Positions 51,957-63,237 are shown, counted from the stretch's first letter. The stretch is 64,000 nucleotides of DNA from Duganella phyllosphaerae (GCF_001758785.1 NZ_LROM01000062.1:1-64000), one strand, 5' to 3'. Notes: generated from the sequence alone by a model not told the origin. Made by a program: numbers and translations.

Positions 51957-52652
51957 ATGGGGGCAAGACTGACTCCCGGCGGCCAGTTCGGCCTGCACCT
52001 GACCCTGGGCGTGCTGATCATGATCGTCTCGGTCGGCATCTTCGGCCAGATCACCGACGAGGTGACTGACCAGGACGCCATCACGGTCTTGGACTTGCAA
52101 ATCGCCCATTGGTTCAATGCCAACCACGTCGAGCCGTACACCAGCTTCATGCTGTTCATTTCCTTCGTGCACAAGGTGGGCGGCATGATCGTGCTGGTGG
52201 GCGCTTTCGGTTATTACCTGTGGCGCCGCCAGCAGCGTTACTGGCTGCTGGCGCTGGGTGTGACTGTTTTGCCGGGCATGATCCTGAACGTGGTGCTCAA
52301 GCAGGTGTTCCAGCGCAGCCGGCCGTTCTTCGAGGAGCCGCTGGTCACGCTGTCCACCTACAGCTTCCCCAGCGGCCACACGGCGGCGGCCACGCTGTTC
52401 TACGGCGTGCTGGCCTGCTACATCATGATCGCTTGCAAGGGCTGGAGTGTGCGTTTGGCAACAGCGGCATTCTGCATGCTGATGATATTCTTGGTGGCAT
52501 TCAGTCGCGTGTACCTCGGCGCGCACTATTTGAGCGATGTGCTGGCCGCGATGGCAAGCAGCGCAGCCTGGTTGACGATCTGTATTACCGCCATCTCCAC
52601 GCTGCGCCGCCGTAGCGAAGCGCGTTCGCTTGCAGCCAACGGAATTATGTAA
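51957..52652 (+). CDS. PAP2-family membrane phosphatase
   Basis: 231 residues with six hydrophobic segments. The three PAP2 motifs are complete: KQVFQRSRPFF (KxxxxxxRP), FPSGHTAAA (PSGH) and SRVYLGAHYLSDVL (SRxxxxxHxxxD). It would dephosphorylate phosphatidate, undecaprenyl pyrophosphate or related lipids on the periplasmic side. It is followed after 8 bases by a lipid-kinase gene and then a metallophosphoesterase, which points to phospholipid turnover. The ribosome site is weak. Confidence 0.9.
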   Translation: MGARLTPGGQFGLHLTLGVLIMIVSVGIFGQITDEVTDQDAITVLDLQIAHWFNANHVEPYTSFMLFISFVHKVGGMIVLVGAFGYYLWRRQQRYWLLALGVTVLPGMILNVVLKQVFQRSRPFFEEPLVTLSTYSFPSGHTAAATLFYGVLACYIMIACKGWSVRLATAAFCMLMIFLVAFSRVYLGAHYLSDVLAAMASSAAWLTICITAISTLRRRSEARSLAANGIM

Positions 52653-52660
52653 GGAACTGC

Positions 52661-53572
52661 GTGCTCAATTCGATAGTCGTCATCATCAACGCCAGCGCCG
52701 GTCTCGGCTACTGCGGCGGCTGGTCCGCTGCGCTGGCGGAAAAATTCCGTCGCCACGGTGTCGAGCCGGACATCCTGCTGGCCAAGAGCGGTGCGGAGAT
52801 GATCGAGCGCGCGCGCCGCGCTGTGGCAGACAAGGTGACGGTCGTGGTGGCAGGCGGAGGCGACGGCACCATCAATTGCGTGGCCTCGCAGCTGGTGGGC
52901 ACCGACACCCACCTGGGCGTGCTGGCGCTCGGCACCCTCAACCATTTCGCCAAGGATCTCGATATCCCGCTCGACCTCGACGAGGCCGTGGCCCACGCGG
53001 TCACCGGCAAGCCGTTGCGGGTGGACGTGGGCGAGGTCAATGGCCGCATCTTCCTCAACAATTCCAGCCTTGGCATCTACCCGGACCTGGTGCGCGACCG
53101 CGAGGAGCAGCAAAAAAAACTCGGCCGCAGCAAGTGGCACGCATTCGGCCGCGCGCTGTTCGTGGTGCTGCGCCGCTTTCCGTTCATGCGGGTGCGGCTG
53201 ACCATCAATGGCGAAGAACACCTGCGCCGCACGCCCTTCGTTTTCATCGGCAACAACGAGTACCTGCAAGGCTTCACCATGGGCGCGCGCGAGCGGCTCG
53301 ACAGCGGCAAGCTGGTCATGTACGTGGCGCAAAAGCCCACCCGGCTGGCGCTGTTCCGCTACGCCATCCACGCGCTGTTCAACCGCCTGTCCGAGGCGCG
53401 CGATTTCGACGTGCTGACCGCCACCGAGCTGGAGATCGACACCCGCCACCGCCATCTGCGCGTGGCCACCGACGGCGAAGTCACTGAAATGAAGCCACCG
53501 CTCAAGTACCGCTCGCGCGCCGGCGCGCTGAGCGTGATCGCGCCCGGCCGCACCATCACGCGAGGAAATTGA
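52661..53572 (+). CDS. diacylglycerol/sphingosine kinase-like lipid kinase (YegS/DagK type)
   Basis: 303 residues from GTG 52661 (AAGGAAC upstream). Catalytic domain marks: INASAGLG start, VVVAGGGDGTINCVASQL (GGDGT), LGTLNHFAKDLDIP and NNSSLGIYPDLVRDRE. It phosphorylates a lipid with ATP on the membrane face. It sits 8 bases after the PAP2 gene and one base before the metallophosphoesterase. Confidence 0.93.
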   Translation: MLNSIVVIINASAGLGYCGGWSAALAEKFRRHGVEPDILLAKSGAEMIERARRAVADKVTVVVAGGGDGTINCVASQLVGTDTHLGVLALGTLNHFAKDLDIPLDLDEAVAHAVTGKPLRVDVGEVNGRIFLNNSSLGIYPDLVRDREEQQKKLGRSKWHAFGRALFVVLRRFPFMRVRLTINGEEHLRRTPFVFIGNNEYLQGFTMGARERLDSGKLVMYVAQKPTRLALFRYAIHALFNRLSEARDFDVLTATELEIDTRHRHLRVATDGEVTEMKPPLKYRSRAGALSVIAPGRTITRGN

Positions 53573-53573
53573 T

Positions 53574-54392
53574 ATGCGCACCATCGTTCATTTATCCGAC
53601 CTGCATTTCGGCCGCGTCGATCAGCAACTGCTGGACCCGTTGCGCACGCTGGTGGCCTCGCTGGCGCCTGACGTACTGGTGGTTTCCGGCGACCTGACCC
53701 AGCGCGCCAAGACCGAAGAATTCATCGCCGCGCGGGCCTTTCTCGATACCTTGCCCGGCCCGCAGATCGTCGTGCCCGGCAACCACGACATCCCGCTCTA
53801 CAACGTCGCCAGCCGTTTTTTAACGCCGCTGCGCCGGTACCTGCGCTACGTCACGCTGGACCTGACGCCCGAGTATGTCGATGACGAGATCGCCGTACTG
53901 GGGCTGAACACGGCGCGCTCGCTCACCATCAAGGACGGCCGCGTCAACCCGGAGCAGGTGGCCTTGATCCGCCAGCGCATGAGCGCGGTGCCGAAGGATG
54001 TCACCCGCATCGTCGTTACGCACCACCCGTTCGACCTGCCGCAGACCTTCGACAAGGACGACCTGGTCAACCGCGCGCCGATGGCGATGCGGGCGTTTTC
54101 CGAGTGCGGCGTCGACCTGCTGCTGGCCGGCCACTTCCATGCCAGCAGCGCCGGCCTGAGCACCGATCGCTACAAGCTGCCCGGCTATGCCGCGCTGGTG
54201 GTGCAGGCCGGCACGGCCACGTCCACCCGGGGCCGCGGCGAGTCGAACTCGTTCAACGTCATCCGCGTGCACAGCGACAAGATCGAAGTGGTGCGCTACA
54301 GCTGGGTCGATGGCACGGCCACGTTCGAGCCGGCGCAAACCGAAATTTTCGAGCGCATCGGCGAGGCCTGGCATACCACGGCGGTGGCCTGA
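53574..54392 (+). CDS. calcineurin-like metallophosphoesterase
   Basis: 272 residues. All five metal motifs: HLSDLHFGR, VVSGDLTQRA, VVPGNHDIPL, VVTHHPFDL and LLAGHFHASS. Relatives include cyclic-AMP phosphodiesterase CpdA and UDP-diacylglucosamine hydrolases. As third gene of the PAP2-kinase operon a lipid-linked phosphodiester substrate is suggested, without proof. Confidence 0.93.
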   Translation: MRTIVHLSDLHFGRVDQQLLDPLRTLVASLAPDVLVVSGDLTQRAKTEEFIAARAFLDTLPGPQIVVPGNHDIPLYNVASRFLTPLRRYLRYVTLDLTPEYVDDEIAVLGLNTARSLTIKDGRVNPEQVALIRQRMSAVPKDVTRIVVTHHPFDLPQTFDKDDLVNRAPMAMRAFSECGVDLLLAGHFHASSAGLSTDRYKLPGYAALVVQAGTATSTRGRGESNSFNVIRVHSDKIEVVRYSWVDGTATFEPAQTEIFERIGEAWHTTAVA

Positions 54393-54440
54393 GCCTCCAG
54401 TGCTGCAAACAATGGCAACACCATTGAGCCCCGGCGTTGC

Positions 54441-54536
54441 TGCAAACAGCGCGGCGATGAAATCGCTGAACACGGTCGCGCGCCGTGCCACCATTCTTTG
54501 CATCGGGTAAACGGCATTGAGCGGCGAGGGCGGGGT
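54441..54536 (-). pseudogene. C-terminal scrap of a LysR-type regulator
   Basis: In one minus-strand frame it reads [12 protein letters not shown] and ATVFSDFIAALFA, the usual end of LysR effector domains; nothing else of the gene remains and no stop follows at the expected place. It faces away from the SDR scrap next to it. Confidence 0.55.
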
Positions 54537-54542
54537 TCGTCG

Positions 54543-54811
54543 GTGATCCTGACCGGCTCGACCGCAGCCAGTGGTGGCACCGAGGCGTTCAGCGTGTATG
54601 CGGCGTCCAGGGCAGCCGTGCGCGCCTTCGCCCGCACTGGATCCTCGATCACCTGGCCAGCGTGATTCCGTCCGGCCGCGTGGCCGAGCCGGACGAGATC
54701 GCCAAGGCCGCAGTGTTCCTGGCCTTGGACGACGCCAGCTTTATCAACGGCATCGAACTGTTTGTCGATGGCGGCCAGCGCCAGATCCAGGCAATCGGGC
54801 ATTCAATGTGA
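54543..54811 (+). pseudogene. short-chain dehydrogenase remnant
   Basis: Two SDR pieces. The first is [20 protein letters not shown] with [12 protein letters not shown], the Ser/Tyr-Lys region, where the catalytic Lys is replaced or lost (YAASRAA in place of YAASKAA). The second, in another frame, is [20 protein letters not shown] then [12 protein letters not shown], ending TGA 54811. About 60 residues between them and the whole N-terminal half are absent. Confidence 0.75.
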
Positions 54812-54881
54812 AATGACTAACAGATGCGGTCACCACGATTGTGAAACCATGGCTCCAATATGTGAACTTCACGGAGGTCCC

Positions 54882-56036
54882 ATGCTGGCCATGAATTACC
54901 GCGGTCCCTATCGCATCCGCGCCGCCCACAAGCCCGACCCGGAGATCGAACACCCCGGTGACGCCATCGTGCGCGTTACCCGGTCCTGCATTTGCGGATC
55001 GGACCTGCACCTGTACCACGGCCTGGTGCCCGATACCCGGGTCGGCTCCACCTTCGGCCACGAGTTCGTTGGCGAAGTGGTGGAGATCGGCAGCGCGGTG
55101 CGCAAGCTCAAGATCGGCGACCGCGTGCTGGTGCCGTTCAATATCTTTTGCGGCAGCTGCTATTTTTGCGAGCGCGAGCTGTACGGCAATTGCCACAACG
55201 TGAACCCGGAAGCGACCGCCGTGGGCGGCATCTACGGCTACTCGCACACCGCCGGCGGCTACGATGGCGGCCAGGCCGAATTCGTGCGCGTGCCCATGGC
55301 CGACGTGGGCCCGATGGTAATCCCCGACGACATCGACCATGACGACGCCGTGCTGCTGACCGACGCAGTGCCTACCGGCTACCAGGCTGCCGAGATGGGC
55401 GATATCAGCGCCGGCGACACGGTCGTGGTGTTCGGCGCCGGCCCGGTCGGCATCTTTGCCGCCAAGTCTGCCTGGCTGATGGGGGCGGGCAGGGTGATCG
55501 TGGTCGATCACGTCGATTACCGGCTCGACTTCGTGCGCCGCTATGCCCAGTGCGAAGTGGTCAATTTCAAGGACGTCAAGGACATGGCCTTGCACATCAA
55601 GAAGATGACCGACTGGCTCGGCGCCGATGTGTGCATCGATGCGGTTGGCTGCGAAGCGGCAGGCAACGCCATGCAGTCGCTGACCGGCCGCTACACCATG
55701 CTGCAAGCCGGCTCGGCAACGGTGCTGCACTGGGCCATCAACTCGGTGCGCAAGGGCGGCAACGTCTCGATCGTCGGCGTGTATGGTCCCACCTTCAATG
55801 CGGTCCCGATCGGCAATGCGCTCAACAAGGGGCTGACCTTGCGCATGAACCAGGCCAGCGTCAGGCGCCATCTGCCCCGCTTGCTCGAGCATATCCGCGC
55901 CGGTCATCTCGATCCCAAGCAGATCATTACCCACCGGGTGCCGCTGGCCGACGTGGCCGATGCCTACCAGATCTTTTCCAGCAAATTGGACAACTGCATC
56001 AAGACGGTCCTGATACCGTCCGGTGCCACCAGCTAA
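54882..56036 (+). CDS. zinc-dependent alcohol dehydrogenase (FdhA/ADH type)
   Basis: 384 residues. Catalytic zinc ligands in CICGSDLHLYHG (Cys, with Asp/His) and FGHEFVGEV; structural zinc cysteines in CGSCYFCERELYGNC; nucleotide site VVVFGAGPVGIFAAKSA. It resembles glutathione-independent formaldehyde dehydrogenase-like zinc enzymes common in soil bacteria. ATG 54882 follows ACGGAGG. The next gene, a hypothetical, begins 10 bases past the stop. Confidence 0.92.
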   Translation: MLAMNYRGPYRIRAAHKPDPEIEHPGDAIVRVTRSCICGSDLHLYHGLVPDTRVGSTFGHEFVGEVVEIGSAVRKLKIGDRVLVPFNIFCGSCYFCERELYGNCHNVNPEATAVGGIYGYSHTAGGYDGGQAEFVRVPMADVGPMVIPDDIDHDDAVLLTDAVPTGYQAAEMGDISAGDTVVVFGAGPVGIFAAKSAWLMGAGRVIVVDHVDYRLDFVRRYAQCEVVNFKDVKDMALHIKKMTDWLGADVCIDAVGCEAAGNAMQSLTGRYTMLQAGSATVLHWAINSVRKGGNVSIVGVYGPTFNAVPIGNALNKGLTLRMNQASVRRHLPRLLEHIRAGHLDPKQIITHRVPLADVADAYQIFSSKLDNCIKTVLIPSGATS

Positions 56037-56046
56037 GGAGCGACTC

Positions 56047-56538
56047 ATGCCTGATCAACTTTTGGAAAGTACCGTGATGCGGCGCGATGACATTCCCGGC
56101 TGGGGCAGCGACCTCGATCGTGCCAACCGGCCAGCGGTGCCGATGGAACGCATGCCGGCCCGCCTCGACGGCCCGGTGTTACCGCCTGTGCAACAACACG
56201 GCGCGACCGAAGTGCTGGTATCCCCCGAACGGCCGGCGATCACCCCGGTATATGGCACCACAGCGCCGCCACGCGGCGTGAGCGGCGCGATCCGCCGCAG
56301 CGCATTCGCCCGCACCGAGAACGACCTGCGGCACTGGCTGCTGTTGTTGCTGGCCGATCGGGTGGATGCCGTGGAAGGCATCGTCGAAGACTTGCGCGAC
56401 GGTCACGTGCCCAACCTGCTGCGCGAAACGGGCTTGCCGGCGGCATGGCGCCACAATCCGCGCGGCGTGGTGCGCAAGGCCGCAGTCAGCGCGGCGGTGC
56501 TGGGGATCGCCTGGTGGTGGCTGAAAAAACGCTCGTAG
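56047..56538 (+). CDS. hypothetical protein with C-terminal membrane helix
   Basis: 163 residues. Pro-rich N-terminal half, then a helical region (RHWLLLLLADRVDAVEGIVE) and a hydrophobic C-terminal segment (AAVSAAVLGIAWWWLKKRS), perhaps a tail anchor. No family recognised. AAGGAGCG lies 6-7 bases before ATG 56047. Likely same transcript as the dehydrogenase. Confidence 0.7.
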   Translation: MPDQLLESTVMRRDDIPGWGSDLDRANRPAVPMERMPARLDGPVLPPVQQHGATEVLVSPERPAITPVYGTTAPPRGVSGAIRRSAFARTENDLRHWLLLLLADRVDAVEGIVEDLRDGHVPNLLRETGLPAAWRHNPRGVVRKAAVSAAVLGIAWWWLKKRS

Positions 56539-56541
56539 CGT

Positions 56542-57932
<1,391 letters not shown>

Positions 57933-57936
<4 letters not shown>

Positions 57937-60056
57937 TTTGGTGTTTTCTCCAGTAACTGCGGTTCATCGAACGTTAAAGCGGGGACTGCCCTGGCACCGA
58001 TGAGGAAAGTCACCGGTCCCCGGAAAAAACGTTTGACCAACGCCTTGGTCAGGCGCCAGCCATGGGTAAAGCGGACCTGCCGCGAACGCAGCGCCACCCA
58101 CAGCGCCAGGCCGAAACTGACCATCAGGTTGACCACGCCGATCGCCAGGAAGCCTGCTACCGAAGTGACAACCAGTTGCCAACTGACATGATAATCGAGT
58201 CCAACCATTGCTGTCGCGAAGTTGGCCGACGAGAAAGTCACGTGGCGGATATCGAGCGGCAGGCCCAGCAAAAATCCCAGCAGCGGCATCACGCCGAGCA
58301 TGATGCCAAAGCAGAAGTTCCCCATCAGCCCGCCCAGGTTGTTCTCCATGTAGGTGCCAAAGCGTTGCAGCCGCGCCGGTCCCAGCAGCCAGCGCAGGCC
58401 GCGCAGTTGGGCAATGCGCTGCGCCCAGCGCGTGTACAGCGCCTTGTTGTCGTAGTAGCCCGAAATCAGGCCGGCCAGGAACAGGCAGACGCCGGCCACG
58501 GCCGCGTACAGCAGGTTGGGGCCGTGGATCGGGTCGATGTCGGCCAGCAGGTGCATCGCCTTGCCCTGGCTCACCAGGTGGTGGCCGGTCAGGTATGGCC
58601 ACGCCATGGCGATCAGCCAGGCGGTGGGAATCGCCGTGGCCAGGTTGCCCAGCACGGCCATGATCTGGGTGCGCAAGACCTTGTTGCATAGCTCTACCAT
58701 GCTGTCGAGGTCAATGTTCCGGCCATCTTTACTTTGCAGTCCGGCCGCAATGCGCGAGGCGGTCATGGCCGGCTGCTTGGTCGCCACCGTGAAATGCAGC
58801 AGGTGGATGAAGACGAAGCCCAGCGAATAGTTCATGCTGAACAAAAAGGTTTCAACCAGCGGCGCTGCGCGCAGGTACGAGAACAGGATCTTGAACAGCG
58901 CCATGAAGCCGATGATCAGGCCGGCGCCGGCCGCTTGCAGGAACATGGCGAACAGCGCGGTGCGCGATTCGGCCACGTAATGTTCGCCCGTGTGGCTGGC
59001 GTTTTCGGTAACGTTGCGGGCCAGCAGGTTGATGTTGTCGCGCATCAGGTCGCTGACCATGTACTTGTTGTTGTGCGCGGTCACCAGTTCCAGCGCCAGG
59101 TCCACGGCAGCTGCCTGGCGGCGGTCCGGGCCCCGCTGTTGCAAGCCCTGCTGTGGCACTGGCTGCACGAACTGGGTGTCCGAGGCCGTGGCAGCCTGGG
59201 GCAGGATGGCGTTGGCGTCGGGCGCCAGCTCGCCGCTGGTATCGACCAGGTACAGCAGCTTGCGCAGCCGGTTGATGCTTTGCGTGAGCGTCACCAGCAA
59301 GTAGGTCAGCGCAATGCTGGTGCCCTGGCTCAGCGCCTTCTTGCGAATTTTCATGACCACGGTTTCGCACTGGTCGAGCATGACCAGCAGGTGGCGCGCG
59401 TCTTCCATCGCCACCTCGTCGCCGGCCAGCTGGCGCTTGTAGGCAGCCAGGTAGGCATTGACTTCGATGTTCTGGCCGGTGAATGGCGACTCGTAAGTCT
59501 CCATCTCGGTATGGAAATTGGTGAGCTTGGGCTCCAGGCCGATCGCGCACACGCGGTAGGACAGGGTCTGGATCGCGTCGAGCAGGCCCGGCAGCATCAG
59601 GTTGGAGCCCTGGCGCGTGGCGGTGCCGGCGCCGGTGTGGATGACGTCGATCAAAGCCAGCCAGTCGGCAGCCGGCACTGCGCTCATCCAGATGTAGTCG
59701 GTGCGTTTATACAGCACCTGGTCGATGGCGTCGCTCAGGTATTCGTTGCCCAGCGCGGGCGGCAGGATGCGCGAAGCGATCCGGTGCTTGAGTTCGGTAA
59801 AAAAGCCGTCGTTGGAGAGTACGCCGATCTCGGTGTACAGGCTGGCATGGCGGCGCGCGGCCAGCAGGTTGCGTGCATAGCCGCGCAGGGCCAGTGCATG
59901 GGCGGGATCGCCCTTCAGTAACTGGGTGAGGGTACGGACGTTGGCCGTGGCGCGCGCGCCATCGGTAGGACGCTTGGGACGCAGCGTGGCGAATAACTCG
60001 ACCATGAGGCCGATATCGTTGCTGTTGGCGTCCAGGCGTTGGAGAATCTCGAGCAT
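57933..60056 (-). CDS. Gcr-like 'site-specific recombinase' family membrane protein
   Basis: 707 residues of the family annotated as site-specific recombinase (Gcr, gonococcal), but the sequence shows a long N-terminal soluble helical part (about 1-330) and at least six hydrophobic segments in the C-terminal half (e.g. GLIIGFMALFKILFSYLR, LLYAAVAGVCLFLAGLISGY, FGIMLGVMPLLGFLLG), with no integrase or resolvase motif. A role in membrane or lipid biology fits better with its coupling to a cardiolipin synthase-like gene. The name should be treated with caution. Confidence 0.85.
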
Positions 60057-60085
60057 GCATCGGGCGGCACAAGCCGCAGTAAACT

Positions 60086-60122
60086 AAAAACGAAGTATAC
60101 CCGGTCGGCCCCGGCCGGGTAT
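60086..60122 (-). terminator. candidate terminator of the CoA-transferase gene
   Basis: ATACCCGG (60097-60104) pairs with CCGGGTAT (60115-60122). On the minus strand six bases follow, then U5 (A60086-60090). It lies between the CoA-transferase stop and the Gcr-like start. Confidence 0.45.
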
Positions 60123-60169
60123 GTACGTTCTCGAACGCTAGTTTCTGAGGTGAAAGGAATTCGGTTGCG

Positions 60170-61471
60170 TCAACACAACATAATCTTGTGCGCGGCCTGG
60201 CGCAATTCGTGGCGAAAGTCCGGGTGGGCGATGGCAATCAATGCCTCGGCGCGCTGGTGGGCGGTCTTGCCGCGCAGTTGGGCCACGCCGTACTCGGTCA
60301 CCACGTAGTTGACGTCGTTCTTGCCGGTAGTGACATGGGTGCCGGGCGTAAGCATGGGCACGATGCGCGACACGGTGCCGGCCTTGGCGGTGGACGGCAG
60401 CACGATAAAGGCCTTGCCGCCGCGCGAGCGGTTGGCCGCACGGACGAAATCGACCTGGCCGCCGGTGCCGGAATAGGGCAGGTGGGCCAGGCTTTCGGAG
60501 CCGCACTGGCCCAGCAAATCGACTTGCAGGCTGGCGTTGATCGCCACCATGTTGGCGTTTTGACCGGCCAGGTAGGGATCGTTGGTGAAATTGACCGGGT
60601 GCATTTCCAGCATCGGGTTGTCGTGCATGAAGTCGTAGAGCTTGCGCGAGCCGAGCGCAAACGTCGCCACCATCTTGCCCGGCATGAAGGTCTTGCGGCT
60701 GTTGTTGACCGCGCCGCATTCCACCAGTTTCAAGATGCCGTCGCCGATCATCTCGGTGTGGATGCCCAGGTCTTTCTTGCTGGTGAGCTGCATCACCACT
60801 GCGTCGGGAATGCCGCCGTAGCCGATCTGCAGGGTGGAGCCGTCGTCGATCAGGTCGGCCACCAGTTTACCGATCGCCTCCTGCACCGGGCCGATCGCAG
60901 GCAGGCCCACTTCGATCACCGGCTCGTTGCTTTCCACCAGCGCGGTGATCTGCGAGATGTGGACGATGCAGTTGCCGTGCGCGGTGGGCACGTTGGGATT
61001 GACTTCCAGCACGATCACGCGCGCCTTGAGGATGGCGGCCATGGTGTAGTCGGCGCCCAGGCTCAGCGCGAAATTGCCGTATTCGTCCATCGGCGAAGCC
61101 AGCGAGAACACCACGTCGGCCGGCACCAGGTCGCGCTCGATCAGGCTGGGAAGTTCGGAAAAATAGGCAGGCACGAAATCGGCCCAGCCGGCTTGCCCCG
61201 CCGCGCGCGAGGCGCCGCCGAAGAACAGCGCCACGTGGCGCACGTGCTGAACCGTATCGCAATCGAAGTAGCCGTATTTGCGCATCGCCAGGATTTGCGC
61301 CACCTTGATGTCGCGAAAGCGGGTGCGCTGGGCCGACAGCGCATGCAGCAGGGACGGCGGTTCGCCGGCGCCGGTGGGCACGATGATGGTGTCGCCATCA
61401 TTCAACCAGTCGAGTGCCTGTTCGGGTGTGCATCGTTTGCTGTCGTAGTGCGAGTGCAAGTGCGCATGCAT
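60170..61471 (-). CDS. acetyl-CoA hydrolase/4-hydroxybutyrate CoA-transferase family enzyme
   Basis: 433 residues. Family marks: GDTIIVPTGAGEPPSLLHAL at the start, LASPMDEYGNFALSLG, LQIGYGGIPDAV, LGIHTEMIGDG (the Glu is the expected acyl-enzyme residue) and NFTNDPYLAGQN. It moves CoA between acetyl-CoA and another acid in the cytosol. Substrate not determinable. AAAGG lies before the ATG at 61471. Divergent to a porin. Confidence 0.9.
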   Translation of the reverse strand: MHAHLHSHYDSKRCTPEQALDWLNDGDTIIVPTGAGEPPSLLHALSAQRTRFRDIKVAQILAMRKYGYFDCDTVQHVRHVALFFGGASRAAGQAGWADFVPAYFSELPSLIERDLVPADVVFSLASPMDEYGNFALSLGADYTMAAILKARVIVLEVNPNVPTAHGNCIVHISQITALVESNEPVIEVGLPAIGPVQEAIGKLVADLIDDGSTLQIGYGGIPDAVVMQLTSKKDLGIHTEMIGDGILKLVECGAVNNSRKTFMPGKMVATFALGSRKLYDFMHDNPMLEMHPVNFTNDPYLAGQNANMVAINASLQVDLLGQCGSESLAHLPYSGTGGQVDFVRAANRSRGGKAFIVLPSTAKAGTVSRIVPMLTPGTHVTTGKNDVNYVVTEYGVAQLRGKTAHQRAEALIAIAHPDFRHELRQAAHKIMLC

Positions 61472-61610
61472 GGCGGTGGCCTTTCACATGATGAAATTCC
61501 ACTATAAACCAACTAACGGTCGAAGTGCTGGCTTACGTGGCGGTCCGCACAGAACGATCGACATGCCCGGCCTATTATGAACTTACTAATCCACTCTTTC
61601 ATCGCTCATC

Positions 61611-62687
61611 ATGAAACCGACTATCCTTGCGCTGTCCCTGATTGCGCCCCTGACCGTCGCGGCGCAAACGTCGCCGGTCGAGGTGTATGGTCTGCTCGAT
61701 GCCGGTGTAGTGGTCGAGCGCGGTTGCCAGGGCGACTGCGCCCGCTCCCGCCTCGACAGCGGTATCGCTTCCGGTTCGCGCCTCGGCATTCGTGGCCGCG
61801 AAGCGCTGGGTGGTGGCACTTCGGCCGTGTACACGCTGGAAGCGGGGGTGAAGAACGACACCGGCGTCAACGAGCACGAGGGCAAGCTGTTCGGCCGCCA
61901 GGCTTTCGTCGGTCTCGACGGCCCGCTGGGCATGGTCACCATGGGCCGCCAGTACAACCTGGTGTACGAAGCGCTGACCGACGTGGCCGATCCCTTCCAT
62001 GGCGGCATGGCCGGCAATGCGGGCAACCTGGTCGGTTATACCACCAAGCGTTACGATAATTCGATCAAGTACCAGTCGCCGCGCAGCCGCAGTGGCCTGA
62101 TCGGCTCGGTCATTTACAGCTTAGGCGAGTCGCAGTTCAACAGCAAGATCAACCGCGCGTATGGCGCCACCATCGGCTATGCCAAGGGGCCGGTCAACGT
62201 CAGCATCAGCCACCAGCGCAAGAACAATATGCTCGACGCCACCGGCACCACGCCGGCGGTGGACCAGTCGGCGCGCAACTCGCTGATCGCCGCCAATGTC
62301 GATTTCGGCGGCGCGGTCGGCTATGCCGCCTACGGCCACAGCCGGGGCGAGGGCAGCAACCACTGGGACATGTCCAATCCGTACGGCGCCATGGCGCAAA
62401 CCCTGCCCACCGACCGCAGCCGCGACGCCCTGTTCGGCGTCTCGGTGCCAATGGGCGCCACCACCTTGCTGGCCTCGTACATCCGCAAGGACGACCAGGG
62501 CCTGGCCAACCGCGACGCCGACCAGCTGGCCGTGGGCGCCAGCTACTCGATGTCCAAGCGTACCGATTTTTACGCCGCGCTGGCCAAGATCAAGAACCGC
62601 AACGGCGCCGGCTACGGCGTTGGCACCGCCACCACGCGTGGCCGTGGCGACCACGCGATCAATGTCGGCTTACGCCATTCCTTTTAA
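61611..62687 (+). CDS. Gram-negative trimeric porin
   Basis: 358 residues with signal peptide (ending TVAAQ, about 19), the mature start SPVEVYGLLDAGVVVERG, SRLGIRGREALGGGTSAVYT, GRQYNLVYEAL and the C-terminal HSF Phe. It has an extra CQGDC loop near residue 40 of the precursor, an unusual disulfide candidate for a porin. Homologous to the porin at 32461 but divergent. No ribosome site stands out. The last 4 bases overlap the convergent DUF3617 gene. Confidence 0.93.
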   Translation: MKPTILALSLIAPLTVAAQTSPVEVYGLLDAGVVVERGCQGDCARSRLDSGIASGSRLGIRGREALGGGTSAVYTLEAGVKNDTGVNEHEGKLFGRQAFVGLDGPLGMVTMGRQYNLVYEALTDVADPFHGGMAGNAGNLVGYTTKRYDNSIKYQSPRSRSGLIGSVIYSLGESQFNSKINRAYGATIGYAKGPVNVSISHQRKNNMLDATGTTPAVDQSARNSLIAANVDFGGAVGYAAYGHSRGEGSNHWDMSNPYGAMAQTLPTDRSRDALFGVSVPMGATTLLASYIRKDDQGLANRDADQLAVGASYSMSKRTDFYAALAKIKNRNGAGYGVGTATTRGRGDHAINVGLRHSF

Positions 62688-63220
62688 GGCTTGGCCGGGC
62701 AGGTCGAGGAAATCCACCTGCCGGTCGAGTTGATCTTGACGTCTTGCTGGCTGCCGGTGGCAGTCGTGCTCACATCCATCGCCATCGTGTAATTTTTGTC
62801 GTCCACAAACTTCACGGTTCCGCGTCCGCTCGAGGCCGGATTCTTGCACGAGAACGCCACATCGTAGCCGCTGGCAATCGGCGTGCTGGTGGACGTGCAC
62901 TCACCTTTCTGATTCAACGGCAATTCCTTCCTGGCCGCCATCTCGGGCGTAACGCAGGCGCGCACGGCAATGGCGCCGTCGCGACTCACGGCGGGCGAGG
63001 AGACGCCGTTCTTGGCCAGGAAAGCATCCATCTGGGCCTTTTGCGCCGGCGGCAAATTGCCCAGCTGTTGCATGGCCATGTCCAGCGCAGCACTGGTCTG
63101 GACGTCGGCGCTGGAGACCTTGCTGCTGGTCTCCCAGGTGCCTGGCTTGATGGTCGGTGCCGTTTGGGCGTTGGCCGACAAGGCAGCCAGGGCGGTGAGC
63201 ATGATCGCGATGTGCTTCAT
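62684..63220 (-). CDS. exported DUF3617 protein
   Basis: 178 residues with a signal peptide (about 1-18, AALSANAQ). DUF3617 layout: KPGTWETSSKVSS at the start, a Cys in VRACVTPEM, CTSTSTPIASGYDVAFSC, and C-terminal GRWISSTCP. Periplasmic; function unknown. ATG 63220 is chosen for the signal peptide; GAAAGGAT precedes it. Confidence 0.9.
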   Translation of the reverse strand: MKHIAIMLTALAALSANAQTAPTIKPGTWETSSKVSSADVQTSAALDMAMQQLGNLPPAQKAQMDAFLAKNGVSSPAVSRDGAIAVRACVTPEMAARKELPLNQKGECTSTSTPIASGYDVAFSCKNPASSGRGTVKFVDDKNYTMAMDVSTTATGSQQDVKINSTGRWISSTCPAKP

Positions 63221-63237
63221 GGTGATCCTTTCAGAAT

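Noticed and set aside
60170..61471. Calling the CoA transferase a specific succinyl-CoA:acetate enzyme
   Set aside because: Family motifs do not separate substrates; neighbours give no hint.
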